Shown here in pieces: positions 1 to 8,008 of a DNA stretch of 64,000 nt. The stretch's first letter is position 1. The number at the start of each line of letters is the position of its first letter. Source of the DNA: BP-133 sp040756995 (lineage in GTDB: Bacteria > Actinomycetota > Acidimicrobiia > IMCC26256 > BP-133); contig JBFLYK010000004.1 of the NCBI GenBank assembly GCA_040756995.1, forward strand, positions 1 through 64,000, read 5' to 3'. The position numbers and the translations under genes were made by a program. Under the pieces are notes generated by a model, which saw nothing but the letters and a program-made list of their open reading frames with translations, was not told the DNA's origin and made no database searches.

Positions 1-367
1 GGGGCTCCGCTTCGGCCCGTGCCGGTGCGGACTCCTCGGCCGCCGGTGCGCCCTCCGCCGCCGGAGCAGCCGCCTCGGTCGGGGCAGCCGTTTCCGTGGC
101 CGCGCCCCCTCCGCCCCCTCCGCCCCCGGACGGAGGCGAGTCGCCCAGCACCGCCAGGCGGGTGCCGACCGGCACCGTCTCACCTTCCGGCACCAGGATC
201 TCGACGAGGTAGCCACCGCCCGGAGCGGGCACCTCGGAGTCGACCTTGTCGGTGGACACCTCGAAGATGAGCTCGTCGGGGGCGACCTGGTCACCGACCT
301 GCTTGAGCCACCGGGTGACCGTGCCCTCGGTGACCGTCTCGCCCAGCTGCGGCATGGTGATATCCAC
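1..367 (-). CDS. 2-oxoacid dehydrogenase E2 (dihydrolipoamide acyltransferase), N-terminal part
   Basis: Partial gene running off the left edge; about 122 residues are visible. They form a lipoyl domain with MPQLGETVTEG near residues 5-15 and the lipoylation motif STDKVDSE, with Lys41 as the attachment site. A Pro/Ala/Glu-rich hinge follows. This is the swinging-arm subunit of a pyruvate or 2-oxoglutarate dehydrogenase; the catalytic domain that would tell which lies outside the window. The GTG start at 367 is chosen because an AAGGAG (375-380) sits 7 nt upstream. It begins 18 nt after the lpd stop, so the two are cotranscribed and E2 and E3 are made together. The cytoplasmic role is secure; the substrate is not determined. 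Confidence 0.85.
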   Translation of the reverse strand, partial: MDITMPQLGETVTEGTVTRWLKQVGDQVAPDELIFEVSTDKVDSEVPAPGGGYLVEILVPEGETVPVGTRLAVLGDSPPSGGGGGGGGAATETAAPTEAAAPAAEGAPAAEESAPARAEAEP

Positions 368-385
368 GGTGGTGCTCCTTGGGAA

Positions 386-1792
386 TCAGCCGTGCAGGCT
401 GCGACCGGTGAGGGAAAGGGCGGTTTCTCCGAAGACCTCCGACAGCGTGGGGTGCGGGTGCACGAAGGCGGCCACCTCTTCGGGCAGCGCCTCCCAGTTG
501 ACGGCCAGGTAGCCCTCGGCCAACAGCTCGGTGGCCCAGGGGCCGGCGATGTGGACGCCGAGGATCGGGCCGTCCTTCTCGGCTACGACCTTCACGATCC
601 CGTCCGATTCGCCGATGATCAGGGCCCGGCCGTTCCCCATGAACCGGTGGGTCGAGACCCGGATGTCGTAGCCCTGCTCCTTGGCCTGCGCCTCGGTCAG
701 CCCGCAGAAGGCCACCTCCGGGTGGCAGTAGATGCCCCAGGGCACCTTGCCGTAGTCCATCGGCACGACCGGCTCGCCCAGGATGGCTTTGATCGTGATG
801 ATCGCTTCGGCGAATCCCACATGGGCCAGCTGCGGGGTGGCCACCAGGTCACCGACGGCGTAGACGCCGGGGACGGCCGTCCGCATGAGCCCGTCCACCG
901 TGACGAAACCCCGCTGATCGACCTCGACACCCGAGCCGTCGAGCCCGATGTCCTCCGACCGGGGCCGGCGCCCCACGCTGACCACCACGAGGTCGACGGC
1001 CAGCTCCTCGTCGCCCTTGCCGGCGTCGTAGCGGACGGTGACGCCGTCACCATTGCGGTCGGCGCCGTTCACCTTCACGTTGGCGAGGACCTTGATGCCC
1101 CGCTTCTTGAACGCCCGGACCACGACGTCGGCGGCATCCTTGTCGACGCCGGTGAGGATCTGGGGCAGCGCCTCCAGGACGGTCACGTCGCTGCCGACAT
1201 CGCCCAGGAACGAGGCGAACTCGCAGCCGATGGCCCCGCCGCCGATCACCGCCACCCGGGCCGGCACGTGGTCGAGGTTGAGGACGTGGTCGGAGCTGAG
1301 GATGCGCTCCCCGTCGAAGTCGAGGCCGGGGAGGCTGCGGGGGCTCGAGCCGGTGGCCAGGATCAGCGCCTCCGTGCCGGTGATCTCGGTGCCCCCGTCA
1401 TCAGAATTGGCGTCGACCCGCAGCTTGCGGGCGGCGGCGTCGACCACCGTGCCCCGGCCGTTGAACGTCGTCACCTTGCGACCCTTGAGGACCGACTCCA
1501 GGCCCTTCGTCAGCCGGTCGACGACCTGCTGCTTGCGCTGCTGTGACACCGTCAGGTCGAGGACGGGCTGGCCGGCCTCCACGCCGAACTCCTTGGCGCC
1601 GGCCACGGTGCGCACGACCTCGGCGGTCTGCAGCAGCTCCTTGGCCGGGATGCAGCCCCGGTGCAGACAAGTGCCGCCGACCCGGGACTCCTCGATCATG
1701 CCGATCGACAGCCCGGCGGCCGCCCCGTAGAGGGCGGCGGCGTAGCCCCCGGGCCCGCCACCGAGGATGACGACGTCGAATTCCTGCGCCAC
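386..1792 (-). CDS. lpdA: Dihydrolipoamide dehydrogenase (E3)
   Basis: A 468-residue flavoprotein disulfide reductase that reoxidises dihydrolipoamide with NAD+. Visible features are the FAD dinucleotide fold GGGPGG (11-16), the redox pair Cys42/Cys47 in GGTCLHRGC, a second dinucleotide fold GGGAIG in the middle, and the dimer-interface catalytic pair His447/Glu452 in HPTLSE. Length is normal for the family. The GTG start at 1792 is preferred over a TTG 129 nt upstream because GAGGAGG lies just before it and residue 2 onward matches the family start. It is the first gene of a minus-strand operon with the E2 gene. Confidence 0.93.
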   Translation of the reverse strand: MAQEFDVVILGGGPGGYAAALYGAAAGLSIGMIEESRVGGTCLHRGCIPAKELLQTAEVVRTVAGAKEFGVEAGQPVLDLTVSQQRKQQVVDRLTKGLESVLKGRKVTTFNGRGTVVDAAARKLRVDANSDDGGTEITGTEALILATGSSPRSLPGLDFDGERILSSDHVLNLDHVPARVAVIGGGAIGCEFASFLGDVGSDVTVLEALPQILTGVDKDAADVVVRAFKKRGIKVLANVKVNGADRNGDGVTVRYDAGKGDEELAVDLVVVSVGRRPRSEDIGLDGSGVEVDQRGFVTVDGLMRTAVPGVYAVGDLVATPQLAHVGFAEAIITIKAILGEPVVPMDYGKVPWGIYCHPEVAFCGLTEAQAKEQGYDIRVSTHRFMGNGRALIIGESDGIVKVVAEKDGPILGVHIAGPWATELLAEGYLAVNWEALPEEVAAFVHPHPTLSEVFGETALSLTGRSLHG

Positions 1793-1951
1793 GAGACCTC
1801 CTCGAGCAATACGCTCCGTAGCCGAGTCTAGGGCGGGTGGGTGACCTACCCCGCCTCGACATCTCGAACGGCAGTTCGTACCTGGAGATTCCCGCTCGGG
1901 AGCCGGCGCACCGCTCCCCAACCTTGCCCCTCATGGACTAGCGGAGTCACC

Positions 1952-2278
1952 ATGGCCATTGATGAACGCGCCCGCCACCAGCTCTATCTTCGGCTCGAGG
2001 AGCACCTCGGCCCCGAGGCCGCCTCGACCCTGATGGAGCACCTACCGCCGACCGGCTGGGGCGACGTGGCGAGGAAGCGCGACCTTGATCAGTTCGCCGC
2101 CGCTACTCAACGTGACCTCGACCACCTCGAGGTCGTGCTGAGGGGTGAGATCGATCGGTCGGCCAACCAACTGCGGGCGGAGCTTCACAAAGCCATCAAC
2201 ACAAGCACAGTCCTGATCGTCTTCACGGCCATCGTTTCGAATGTCGCTGCGGTGTTCACAGTGTCGCAGTTGCGATGA
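1952..2278 (+). CDS. Small coiled-coil protein with C-terminal membrane anchor
   Basis: A 108-residue hypothetical protein. Residues about 1-40 are acidic and helical (repeated Glu/Leu and a PPTGWGDVA turn), 40-85 form a charged coiled coil (ATQRDLDHLEVVLRGEIDRS), and the last 25 residues are a hydrophobic segment suited to one membrane helix. The start at 1952 has a GCGGAG upstream; an earlier in-frame ATG at 1841 gives a low-complexity extension that looks non-coding. Its stop overlaps the possible start of the next small ORF. Function unknown; the shape suggests a tail-anchored oligomer. Confidence 0.6.
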   Translation: MAIDERARHQLYLRLEEHLGPEAASTLMEHLPPTGWGDVARKRDLDQFAAATQRDLDHLEVVLRGEIDRSANQLRAELHKAINTSTVLIVFTAIVSNVAAVFTVSQLR

Positions 2279-2289
2279 AGGGAACGAGC

Positions 2290-2511
2290 ATGAGACGAGC
2301 GGCCCTCGAAGAGCGGGTGACGATACTCGAGGAGCGCTTCCGGGTGCTCGAGGCGCCGCCCGAATACAAGCTCGGCCTTGCCGATGCAAGGGCCCAGGCT
2401 CGGACCGCCGAACAGCGCCTTCAACGGACGATCAAGACGATCAGGAGATCAGTGATTGCCGGTGCCGCGGCCGGCACTCTCAGTGCCCTTGTCGCCGTTA
2501 CCTGCGCCTGA
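2290..2511 (+). CDS. Small coiled-coil membrane protein
   Basis: A 73-residue protein with an N-terminal heptad-rich helix (ALEERVTILEERFRVLEAP), a second charged helix (ARAQARTAEQRLQRTIK), and a C-terminal Ala/Gly-rich transmembrane segment. It shares the coiled-coil-plus-tail-anchor architecture of the upstream gene, which suggests a co-expressed pair. ATG 2290 has GAAGGGA upstream; ATG 2275, which overlaps the previous stop as ATGA, is an equally possible start giving 78 residues. Function unknown. Confidence 0.5.
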   Translation: MRRAALEERVTILEERFRVLEAPPEYKLGLADARAQARTAEQRLQRTIKTIRRSVIAGAAAGTLSALVAVTCA

Positions 2512-2521
2512 AAATCCGCGA

Positions 2522-2611
2522 TCAGCGGGCCATGAGGAGCTGGACGGCGGAAGCCGCCAGGATGACCACGCCGGTGACGAGGGCGGCGATGATGAGGTAG
2601 CGGGTGCTCAT
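2522..2611 (-). CDS. 29-residue single-helix membrane peptide
   Basis: A short ORF of 29 codons encoding a charged N-terminus (MSTR), an uninterrupted hydrophobic stretch of about 22 residues, and a terminal Arg. It fills an otherwise empty gap and reads as a typical small bitopic membrane peptide. A weak GGGGGA lies about 13 nt upstream. No homologue is recalled. It could be chance, but hydrophobicity across the whole ORF with charged ends favours a real product. Confidence 0.4.
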   Translation of the reverse strand: MSTRYLIIAALVTGVVILAASAVQLLMAR

Positions 2612-2703
2612 GGCCCGTCCATGATCCCCCGAAGAGGCCGTCGGAGCCCAAAACCTGATACGCACCTGGGGGCACCTTCACCGGTCGGCCGGTACCTCTG
2701 GCC

Positions 2704-2717
2704 TAGGCTCGTCCCCG
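2704..2717 (+). promoter_or_regulatory. Leaderless promoter for the arabinan-precursor operon
   Basis: TAGGCT at 2704-2709, then exactly 8 nt to the ATG at 2718, with no Shine-Dalgarno. This fits an actinobacterial -10 box placing transcription start on the A of ATG. Confidence 0.6.
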
Positions 2718-4058
2718 ATGGATCCGAGGAAGCTGCTGGAGGGGCGGAGCAATCCCCTCCCCGAAGGCACCCTGGCTGTGGGGGCCGGGCTGATCGTCAG
2801 CGGAGTCACCTCCTACGTGTTCCTGGCCATCTCGGCCCGGGCCCTCGGCCCCGAGCGCTATGCGCCGCTCGGTGTGCTGTGGGCCCTGACGTACGTGGTC
2901 TGCCCCGGTGTCTTCCTTCCCCTCGAGCAGGAGGTCGGGCGGGCGCTGTCCTCCCGCCGGGCCAAGGGCCTCGGCGGTGGTCCGCTCATCCGGCGGGCCA
3001 CGATGGCCGGCGGCGTGGCGGCCGCCGTCCTCATCGCCCTCACGGCCGCCACCGGTTCGCTGTCCCTCGAGCACCTCTTCGACGACAAGGTGCTCCTGCT
3101 GGTGGCGCTGATCGTGGCCCTGGCCGGCTATTACGTGGAGTTTCTCGTCCGGGGGATTCTGTCCGGAAACGGCCGGTTCAAGGCCTACGGCATCATCGTC
3201 GGGTCCGAGGCTTTTCTCCGGATGCTCGCCTGCCTGGCGCTGGCCGTCGTGGGTGTCGAAACGGTCGGGCCCTACGGCGTCCTCGTCGGCCTCGCTCCGG
3301 TGGTGGCCACGTTGATCGGCGCCGGACGGGAACGCGGCCTCGTCACCCCGGGGCCCGACGCGCCGTGGTCAGAGCTGTCGAGCGCCCTCGGCTACCTGCT
3401 GGCCGGATCCGTCATGGCCCAGCTGCTGGTGAACGCCGGCGTCTTCGCCGTGCAGATCCTGGCCGACGCCGAGGAGAAGGGGCCGGGCGGCGTCGCCGGC
3501 CGGTTCCTCAACGGGCTGATCATCGCCCGGGTGCCGCTGTTCATGTTCCAGGCCGTGCAGGCCTCGCTGCTCCCCAAGCTGGCCCACCTGGCCGGCGCCG
3601 GCCGCCATGAGGACTTCCGCACCGGCCTGAAGCGCCTGCTGGCCGTCGTGGTCGGCATCGGTGTGCTGGCCACCGTGACCGCCTTCGCCATCGGGCCGTT
3701 CGTCGTGACCACGCTCTTCGGTGAGGAGTTCCGCCTCAGCCACACCGATCTCGGCTACCTGGCCGCCGGCAGCGCCATCTACATGCTGGCCCTGGCGCTG
3801 GCCCAGGCCCTCATCGCATTGGCCAACTACAGCCGGGTCGTGCTCGGCTGGGCCTCAGGCCTCGTGGCCTTCGTGGCCGTCACCGCCGTCGGCCAGGAGC
3901 TGCTCCCCCGGGTGGAGCGGGGATTCCTCGCCGGTTCGATCGCCGCCGCCGTCGTCATGGCCATCTCCGTCTACAGCCTGCTTTCCAAGGGCCTGGCCGG
4001 TACCCACGACGCCGAAGAGCTGGTCGAGGCCAGCCACCAGCTCCCGATCGAACCATGA
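2718..4058 (+). CDS. Polysaccharide flippase-like membrane protein (Wzx/MATE-like)
   Basis: A 446-residue polytopic protein with about 12-14 hydrophobic helices and short loops, resembling the oligosaccharide-lipid flippases of O-antigen and teichoic acid clusters. The N-terminal helix ends in SARALGPERYAPLG, a turn typical of this superfamily. Expected role: move a polyprenyl-linked glycan or precursor across the membrane. It is first in a chain whose genes overlap by ATGA (with ubiA at 4055-4058), so it probably serves the decaprenyl-phospho-arabinose system made by the following genes. The family is divergent; substrate assignment is by context only. Confidence 0.7.
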   Translation: MDPRKLLEGRSNPLPEGTLAVGAGLIVSGVTSYVFLAISARALGPERYAPLGVLWALTYVVCPGVFLPLEQEVGRALSSRRAKGLGGGPLIRRATMAGGVAAAVLIALTAATGSLSLEHLFDDKVLLLVALIVALAGYYVEFLVRGILSGNGRFKAYGIIVGSEAFLRMLACLALAVVGVETVGPYGVLVGLAPVVATLIGAGRERGLVTPGPDAPWSELSSALGYLLAGSVMAQLLVNAGVFAVQILADAEEKGPGGVAGRFLNGLIIARVPLFMFQAVQASLLPKLAHLAGAGRHEDFRTGLKRLLAVVVGIGVLATVTAFAIGPFVVTTLFGEEFRLSHTDLGYLAAGSAIYMLALALAQALIALANYSRVVLGWASGLVAFVAVTAVGQELLPRVERGFLAGSIAAAVVMAISVYSLLSKGLAGTHDAEELVEASHQLPIEP

Positions 4059-5056
4059 GTGACGCCGACCTTTCCACCGACCGCCCGCCCGTCGTGGAGA
4101 CGCCGGTGATGCCCGACGCCCCCGTCGTGGAGCCGGTGGCTCCGGCCCGGCCGCCGCGGGTCAAGCGCGACGCTTGGAAGTACACGGTGCCCGGGGGGCT
4201 GCTCCGAGCGGCCCGTCCCCGGCAGTGGATCAAGAACGTCCTCGTCTTCGCCGCTCCCGGCGCGGCCGGACTGTCGCTCACGGTCGACAACGTGGCGCCC
4301 GTCCTCGGCGCCTTCGTCGCCTGGTGTCTCGTGTCGTCCGGCACCTATCTGGTCAACGACGCCATGGACGCCGAGGCCGACCGCCTCCATCCCCGCAAGC
4401 GGCTGCGGGCCGTGGCGTCCGGCGTCGTCTCGGTCAACCTGGCCCGGCTCGTGGGCCTGGCGCTGCTGACCGTCGGGGCCGGGGCTCCGGCGGTGTGGGG
4501 CGCGCCGGGCGTGACGGGTCTGCTCGCCCTCTACGCCCTCATCACGCTGTCCTACAGCCTGTGGCTGAAGGAGATGGCCATCATCGACCTGGCGGCGGTG
4601 GCGTCGGGGTTCGTGCTGCGGGCGATCTCCGGTGGCGTGGCCGCCGACGTCCCGATCTCCGACTGGTTCCTGATCGTGGCGTCGTTCGGGTCGCTGTTCA
4701 TGGTCGCCGGCAAGCGCCACGCCGAACACGTCGACCTCCGGGAAGGTCGGGGCGCGCACCGGGCCACGCTCGAGGAGTACTCGCTGAACTTCCTCGGCTA
4801 CGTGCGGTCGATCTCGTCGGGAGTGACGATCGCCGCCTACTGCCTGTGGGCCTTCGAGAAGGCCGAGGTGGCCAACGTTCCGGTGCTGTTCCAGCTGTCG
4901 ATCATCCCGTTCGTCCTGGCCATCCTCCGCTACGCCCTGCTGCTCGACGCCGGACGGGGCGGGGCGCCCGAAGAGATCGTCATCGGCGACCGGTCGCTGC
5001 AGATCCTGGGCGTGATCTGGGTCGGCCTGTTCGCTGCCGGCGTGTATGCGGCCTGA
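4055..5056 (+). CDS. ubiA: Decaprenyl-phosphate phosphoribosyltransferase (UbiA superfamily)
   Basis: A 333-residue membrane prenyltransferase. It keeps the first Asp-rich motif NDAMDAEADRLHPRKR, the second motif DLAAVASGFVLRAISGG, and a segment almost the same as the mycobacterial enzyme (WFLIVASFGSLFMVAGKRHAE). Known role of the family (Rv3806c): transfer of 5-phosphoribose from PRPP to decaprenyl phosphate, the first committed step to decaprenyl-phospho-arabinose. A Pro-rich N-terminal extension of about 45 residues precedes the conserved part. The start codon overlaps the flippase stop (ATGA), and the end overlaps dprE1 by 11 nt. Confidence 0.92.
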   Translation: MSDADLSTDRPPVVETPVMPDAPVVEPVAPARPPRVKRDAWKYTVPGGLLRAARPRQWIKNVLVFAAPGAAGLSLTVDNVAPVLGAFVAWCLVSSGTYLVNDAMDAEADRLHPRKRLRAVASGVVSVNLARLVGLALLTVGAGAPAVWGAPGVTGLLALYALITLSYSLWLKEMAIIDLAAVASGFVLRAISGGVAADVPISDWFLIVASFGSLFMVAGKRHAEHVDLREGRGAHRATLEEYSLNFLGYVRSISSGVTIAAYCLWAFEKAEVANVPVLFQLSIIPFVLAILRYALLLDAGRGGAPEEIVIGDRSLQILGVIWVGLFAAGVYAA

Positions 5057-6476
5057 GCCCGGCGGTCGTGTCTCCGGCGCCAGCGCCCGCACCGTGCTGA
5101 CGGGCTGGGGGCGCACCGCTCCTACGGCCGCCGAGCTGACCCCGCTGGCGCACGCCGACGACGCCGACACCGCGCTGGCGTCACCGCCACCCCGGGGCGT
5201 CATCGCCCGGGGCCTCGGCCGCAGCTACGGCGACGCGGCGCAGAACGCCGGCGGCGTCGTGCTCGACGGGACCGGCCTCGACCGCATCGAGTCGATCGAC
5301 CTCGGGACCGGCACCGTGACGGCCGGCGGCGGTGTGAGCCTCGACCGGCTCATGCGCGTGCTCGTGCCGCTGGGCTGGTTCCCGGCCGTCACGCCGGGGA
5401 CCCGGTACGTCACCATCGGCGGCGCCATCGCCGCCGACATCCACGGCAAGAACCACCATCGGGACGGGAGCTTCGCCGAGCACGTCGCCTCGCTGACCCT
5501 GGCCGCGCCGGCCGGGCGCTTCGTGCTGGACCCGAAGCGCGACGCCGACGATTCGGAGCGGCGGGATCTGTTCTGGGCCACCGCCGGCGGCATGGGTCTG
5601 ACCGGCGTGGTCACCTCCGCCACCCTGCGGCTCACGCCGGTGGAGACGTCGCGCATCCGGGTCGACACCGAACGGGCGGCCGATCTCGACGACGCCATGG
5701 CCCGCATGGATTCGGGGGACGCCGGCTACCGCTATTCGGTGGCCTGGATCGACTGTCTGGCCCGGGGCCGGTCGCTCGGGCGGTCGGTGCTCACCCGGGG
5801 CGATCACGCCACCATCGACGAACTCCCGGAGGAGGAACGGCGGCCGGAACGGGCGCTGGCCTTCGGGCCTGCTCAGCGCCTGTCGGCACCGCCGTGGGTG
5901 CCGCCGGGGATGCTCAACCGCCTGTCGGTACGGGCCTTCAACGAGCTGTGGTTCCGCAAGGCACCTCGCTTCGAGCGGGGCCGGATCGTGCCGTTGCACG
6001 CCTTCTTCCATCCCCTGGACGGGCTGGCGGGCTGGAACCGCATCTACGGGCCGCGGGGTTTCGTGCAGTACCAGTTCGTGGTGCCGTTCGGAGCGGCCGG
6101 CGAGGCGGCGTTGCGGACGGCTGTCGAGCGGCTTTCGTCGGCGGGCGCCGCCTCGTTCCTGGCCGTGCTGAAGCGCTTCGGCGCCGCCGATCCCGGGCCG
6201 CTGTCGTTCCCCGCTCCCGGCTGGACCCTGGCGCTGGACATCCCGGCCGCCGCCCCGGGCCTGGCGGCGTTGCTCGACGGGCTCGACGAGCTCGTCGCCG
6301 AGGCCGGCGGCCGGATCTACCTGGCCAAGGACTCCCGGCTGCGGCCGGAGCTGCTGCCGGTGATGTACCCCCGGCTGTCCGAGTGGCGGGCGGTGCGGGC
6401 CAAGGCCGACCCGCACGGCGTGCTGCGCTCCGACCTGGCCCGGCGCCTGCGGCTCATCGAGGAACCACGACCATGA
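5046..6476 (+). CDS. dprE1: Decaprenylphosphoryl-beta-D-ribose oxidase
   Basis: A 476-residue FAD oxidoreductase that oxidises the 2'-OH of decaprenylphosphoryl ribose. The FAD-binding stretch GRGLGRSYGDAAQNAGG-like core lies at about 55-70, HGKNHHRDGSF at 133-143, the substrate loop VQYQF in the C-terminal half, and active-site Lys428 in YLAKDSR. The motif GWTLALDIP aligns with GWNICVDFP of the M. tuberculosis enzyme, so the benzothiazinone-reactive Cys387 is replaced by Ala396. The N-terminal TGWGRTAP block matches the family, supporting a start at 5046 or a GTG just inside it. It overlaps ubiA and is followed by a 19-codon mini-ORF before dprE2. Confidence 0.93.
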   Translation: MRPEPGGRVSGASARTVLTGWGRTAPTAAELTPLAHADDADTALASPPPRGVIARGLGRSYGDAAQNAGGVVLDGTGLDRIESIDLGTGTVTAGGGVSLDRLMRVLVPLGWFPAVTPGTRYVTIGGAIAADIHGKNHHRDGSFAEHVASLTLAAPAGRFVLDPKRDADDSERRDLFWATAGGMGLTGVVTSATLRLTPVETSRIRVDTERAADLDDAMARMDSGDAGYRYSVAWIDCLARGRSLGRSVLTRGDHATIDELPEEERRPERALAFGPAQRLSAPPWVPPGMLNRLSVRAFNELWFRKAPRFERGRIVPLHAFFHPLDGLAGWNRIYGPRGFVQYQFVVPFGAAGEAALRTAVERLSSAGAASFLAVLKRFGAADPGPLSFPAPGWTLALDIPAAAPGLAALLDGLDELVAEAGGRIYLAKDSRLRPELLPVMYPRLSEWRAVRAKADPHGVLRSDLARRLRLIEEPRP

Positions 6477-6532
6477 TCGACAGTCTCACGTCCCTCTTCC
6501 TCATCCTCCTCGCCGGAACGGAGCTTCGATGA
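6473..6532 (+). other. 19-codon mini-ORF bridging dprE1 and dprE2
   Basis: ATG at 6473 overlaps the dprE1 stop (ATGA) and its own stop TGA at 6530-6532 overlaps the dprE2 ATG at 6529 (again ATGA). It encodes a short hydrophobic peptide (MIDSLTSLFLILLAGTELR). It may only carry ribosomes across the gap for translational coupling; a functional peptide is not shown. Confidence 0.35.
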
Positions 6533-7290
6533 ACGACGCGCTCGGCTCGCCGCAATCCGTCCTCCTGCTCGGCGGCAGCTCTGAGATCGGCCTCGCCATC
6601 ACCCGCCGGCTGGTGGAGCGCCGAGCGAAGACGGTGGTGCTGGGCGGGCGCGACCCCGAAGCGCTCAAGCCGGCGGCCGACGACCTGCGGGCGGCCGGCG
6701 CCGACACCGTCGACGTGGTGGCCTTCGATGCGCTGGCCACCGAGGGCCACGACGCCTTCGTGGACGACGTCTTCGGCCGCCGCGGCGATTTCGACCTGGT
6801 GATCCTGGCCTTCGGCATCCTGGGCGACCAGGAGGAGGCGGAGCGCGACACCGAGGCCGCCCTGGCCGTGCTGCGGACCAACTTCGTCGGTGCCGCCTCG
6901 GTCGCCCTGCCGGTGGCCCGCCGGTTGAAGGCCCAGGGCCACGGCACGCTGCTCGTGCTGTCATCGGTGGCAGCCGAGCGGGCCCGCCGGGCCAACTTCG
7001 TCTACGGCTCGTCCAAGGCCGGACTCGACGCCTTCTGCCAGGGTCTCGGCGACAGCCTGGTGGGCACCGGCGCCCGGGTGGTCGTGGTCCGGCCGGGATT
7101 CGTCCACACGAAGATGACCGCCGGCCGCAAGCCGGCGCCGTTCTCGACCACTCCCGACGCCGTGGCCGACGCCGTGGTGCGAGGCCTGGAAAAGGGCGCC
7201 GAGACGATCTGGGCTCCCCCGCCGTTGCGGTATGTCTTCAGCGTCATGCGCCACCTGCCGCGACCGGTGTGGCGCCGCATCAAAGAATGA
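6529..7290 (+). CDS. dprE2: Decaprenylphosphoryl-2-keto-erythro-pentose reductase (SDR)
   Basis: A 253-residue short-chain dehydrogenase that reduces the DprE1 product to decaprenylphosphoryl arabinose. It shows GGSSEIG (15-21), FGILGD near 95-100, Ser145/146, and catalytic Tyr159/Lys163 in NFVYGSSKAGLD. The start (LGSPQSVLLLGGSSEIGLA) and the end (WAPPPLRYVFSVMRHLPR) match the mycobacterial DprE2 pattern closely. An AACGGAG lies ahead of the ATG. Its stop overlaps the next gene by ATGA. With DprE1 it forms the epimerase that supplies the only known arabinose donor for arabinan. Confidence 0.93.
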   Translation: MNDALGSPQSVLLLGGSSEIGLAITRRLVERRAKTVVLGGRDPEALKPAADDLRAAGADTVDVVAFDALATEGHDAFVDDVFGRRGDFDLVILAFGILGDQEEAERDTEAALAVLRTNFVGAASVALPVARRLKAQGHGTLLVLSSVAAERARRANFVYGSSKAGLDAFCQGLGDSLVGTGARVVVVRPGFVHTKMTAGRKPAPFSTTPDAVADAVVRGLEKGAETIWAPPPLRYVFSVMRHLPRPVWRRIKE

Positions 7291-7997
7291 CCGGGCGACC
7301 CGAAGGCGGTTCCGCGGAACCGTCCTCCGTCGAGCGCGAGCACGGCCCGCTTCCGTCGCGGCCCCTCGCCGCCTTCGACCTCGACGGCACGCTCACCCGG
7401 CGGGACACGCTGATGCCGTTCCTGCTGCAGGCCATCGGCCGGAACCGCACCTACCGGGCGCTGCTGGCGTCGTCGCTCCCGCTGGCCCGGGCGGCGGCCC
7501 TCGGCGGCCCCCATCGGGACCGGGCCAAGGCCGTGGTGCTGCAACGGGTCTTCGGCGGCCTCCCGCTGGCCGCCCTCGCCGAGGCCGCCGAGTCCTTCGC
7601 CGACCACGTCGTGGCCCACAGCCTGCGGGCCGACGTCCGGGCCCGGGTCGACTGGCACCGGGAGCAGGGCCACGAGCTGGTGCTGGTGTCCGCCTCCCCC
7701 GAGCTCTACGTCACTCCCATCGGCCGCCGCCTCGGCTTCGACGCCGTCCTGGCCACCCGCCTCGAGGTCGACTCCGCCGGCCGCCTCACCGGCCGCATCC
7801 AGGGCGCCAACTGCCGGGGCCCGGAAAAGGTCGTGCGCCTCCAGGAGTGGCGCGGCGGCACCCTCACGATCGCCTACGCCTACGGCGACAGCGCCGGCGA
7901 CCGGGAGATGCTGGCCCTGGCCGCCACCGGCGTGAAGGTCGGGCGCCGGCGCCGCCGGCCGGGCCCGGACCGCCGGCCTCGGGCCGAAGGCTCGTAG
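7287..7997 (+). CDS. HAD-IB family phosphatase (SerB-like fold)
   Basis: A 236-residue cytoplasmic phosphatase with motif I FDLDGTLT (nucleophile Asp31, acid Asp33), motif II Ser135 in LVSAS, Lys181, and motif IV YGDSAGD (Asp201, Asp205). Cap-domain length fits the HAD-IB group (SerB-like or hydrolase-like IB proteins). It is translationally coupled to dprE2 (ATGA). In mycobacteria the 5-phosphate of decaprenylphosphoryl 5-phosphoribose is thought to be removed by a PAP2-type enzyme beside ubiA; none is seen here, so this HAD enzyme is a candidate replacement (inference). The C-terminus is Arg/Pro-rich and poorly conserved. Its TAG stop forms part of the next promoter. Confidence 0.82.
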   Translation: MTGRPEGGSAEPSSVEREHGPLPSRPLAAFDLDGTLTRRDTLMPFLLQAIGRNRTYRALLASSLPLARAAALGGPHRDRAKAVVLQRVFGGLPLAALAEAAESFADHVVAHSLRADVRARVDWHREQGHELVLVSASPELYVTPIGRRLGFDAVLATRLEVDSAGRLTGRIQGANCRGPEKVVRLQEWRGGTLTIAYAYGDSAGDREMLALAATGVKVGRRRRRPGPDRRPRAEGS

Positions 7998-8008
7998 GCT
8001 CTCTGGCC
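7995..8008 (+). promoter_or_regulatory. Leaderless promoter for the AftB-like gene
   Basis: TAGGCT at 7995-8000 followed by 8 nt and ATG 8009. The TAG is also the stop codon of the HAD gene. No Shine-Dalgarno is present. Confidence 0.55.

Noticed and set aside
392..1546. 384-residue plus-strand open frame
   Set aside because: Antisense to lpdA, His/Asp/Gly-rich, no domain.
7232..8008. N-terminal extension of the AftB-like gene to 7232
   Set aside because: It lies in another frame of dprE2 and the HAD gene, is Arg/Pro-rich, and the leaderless promoter supports ATG 8009.
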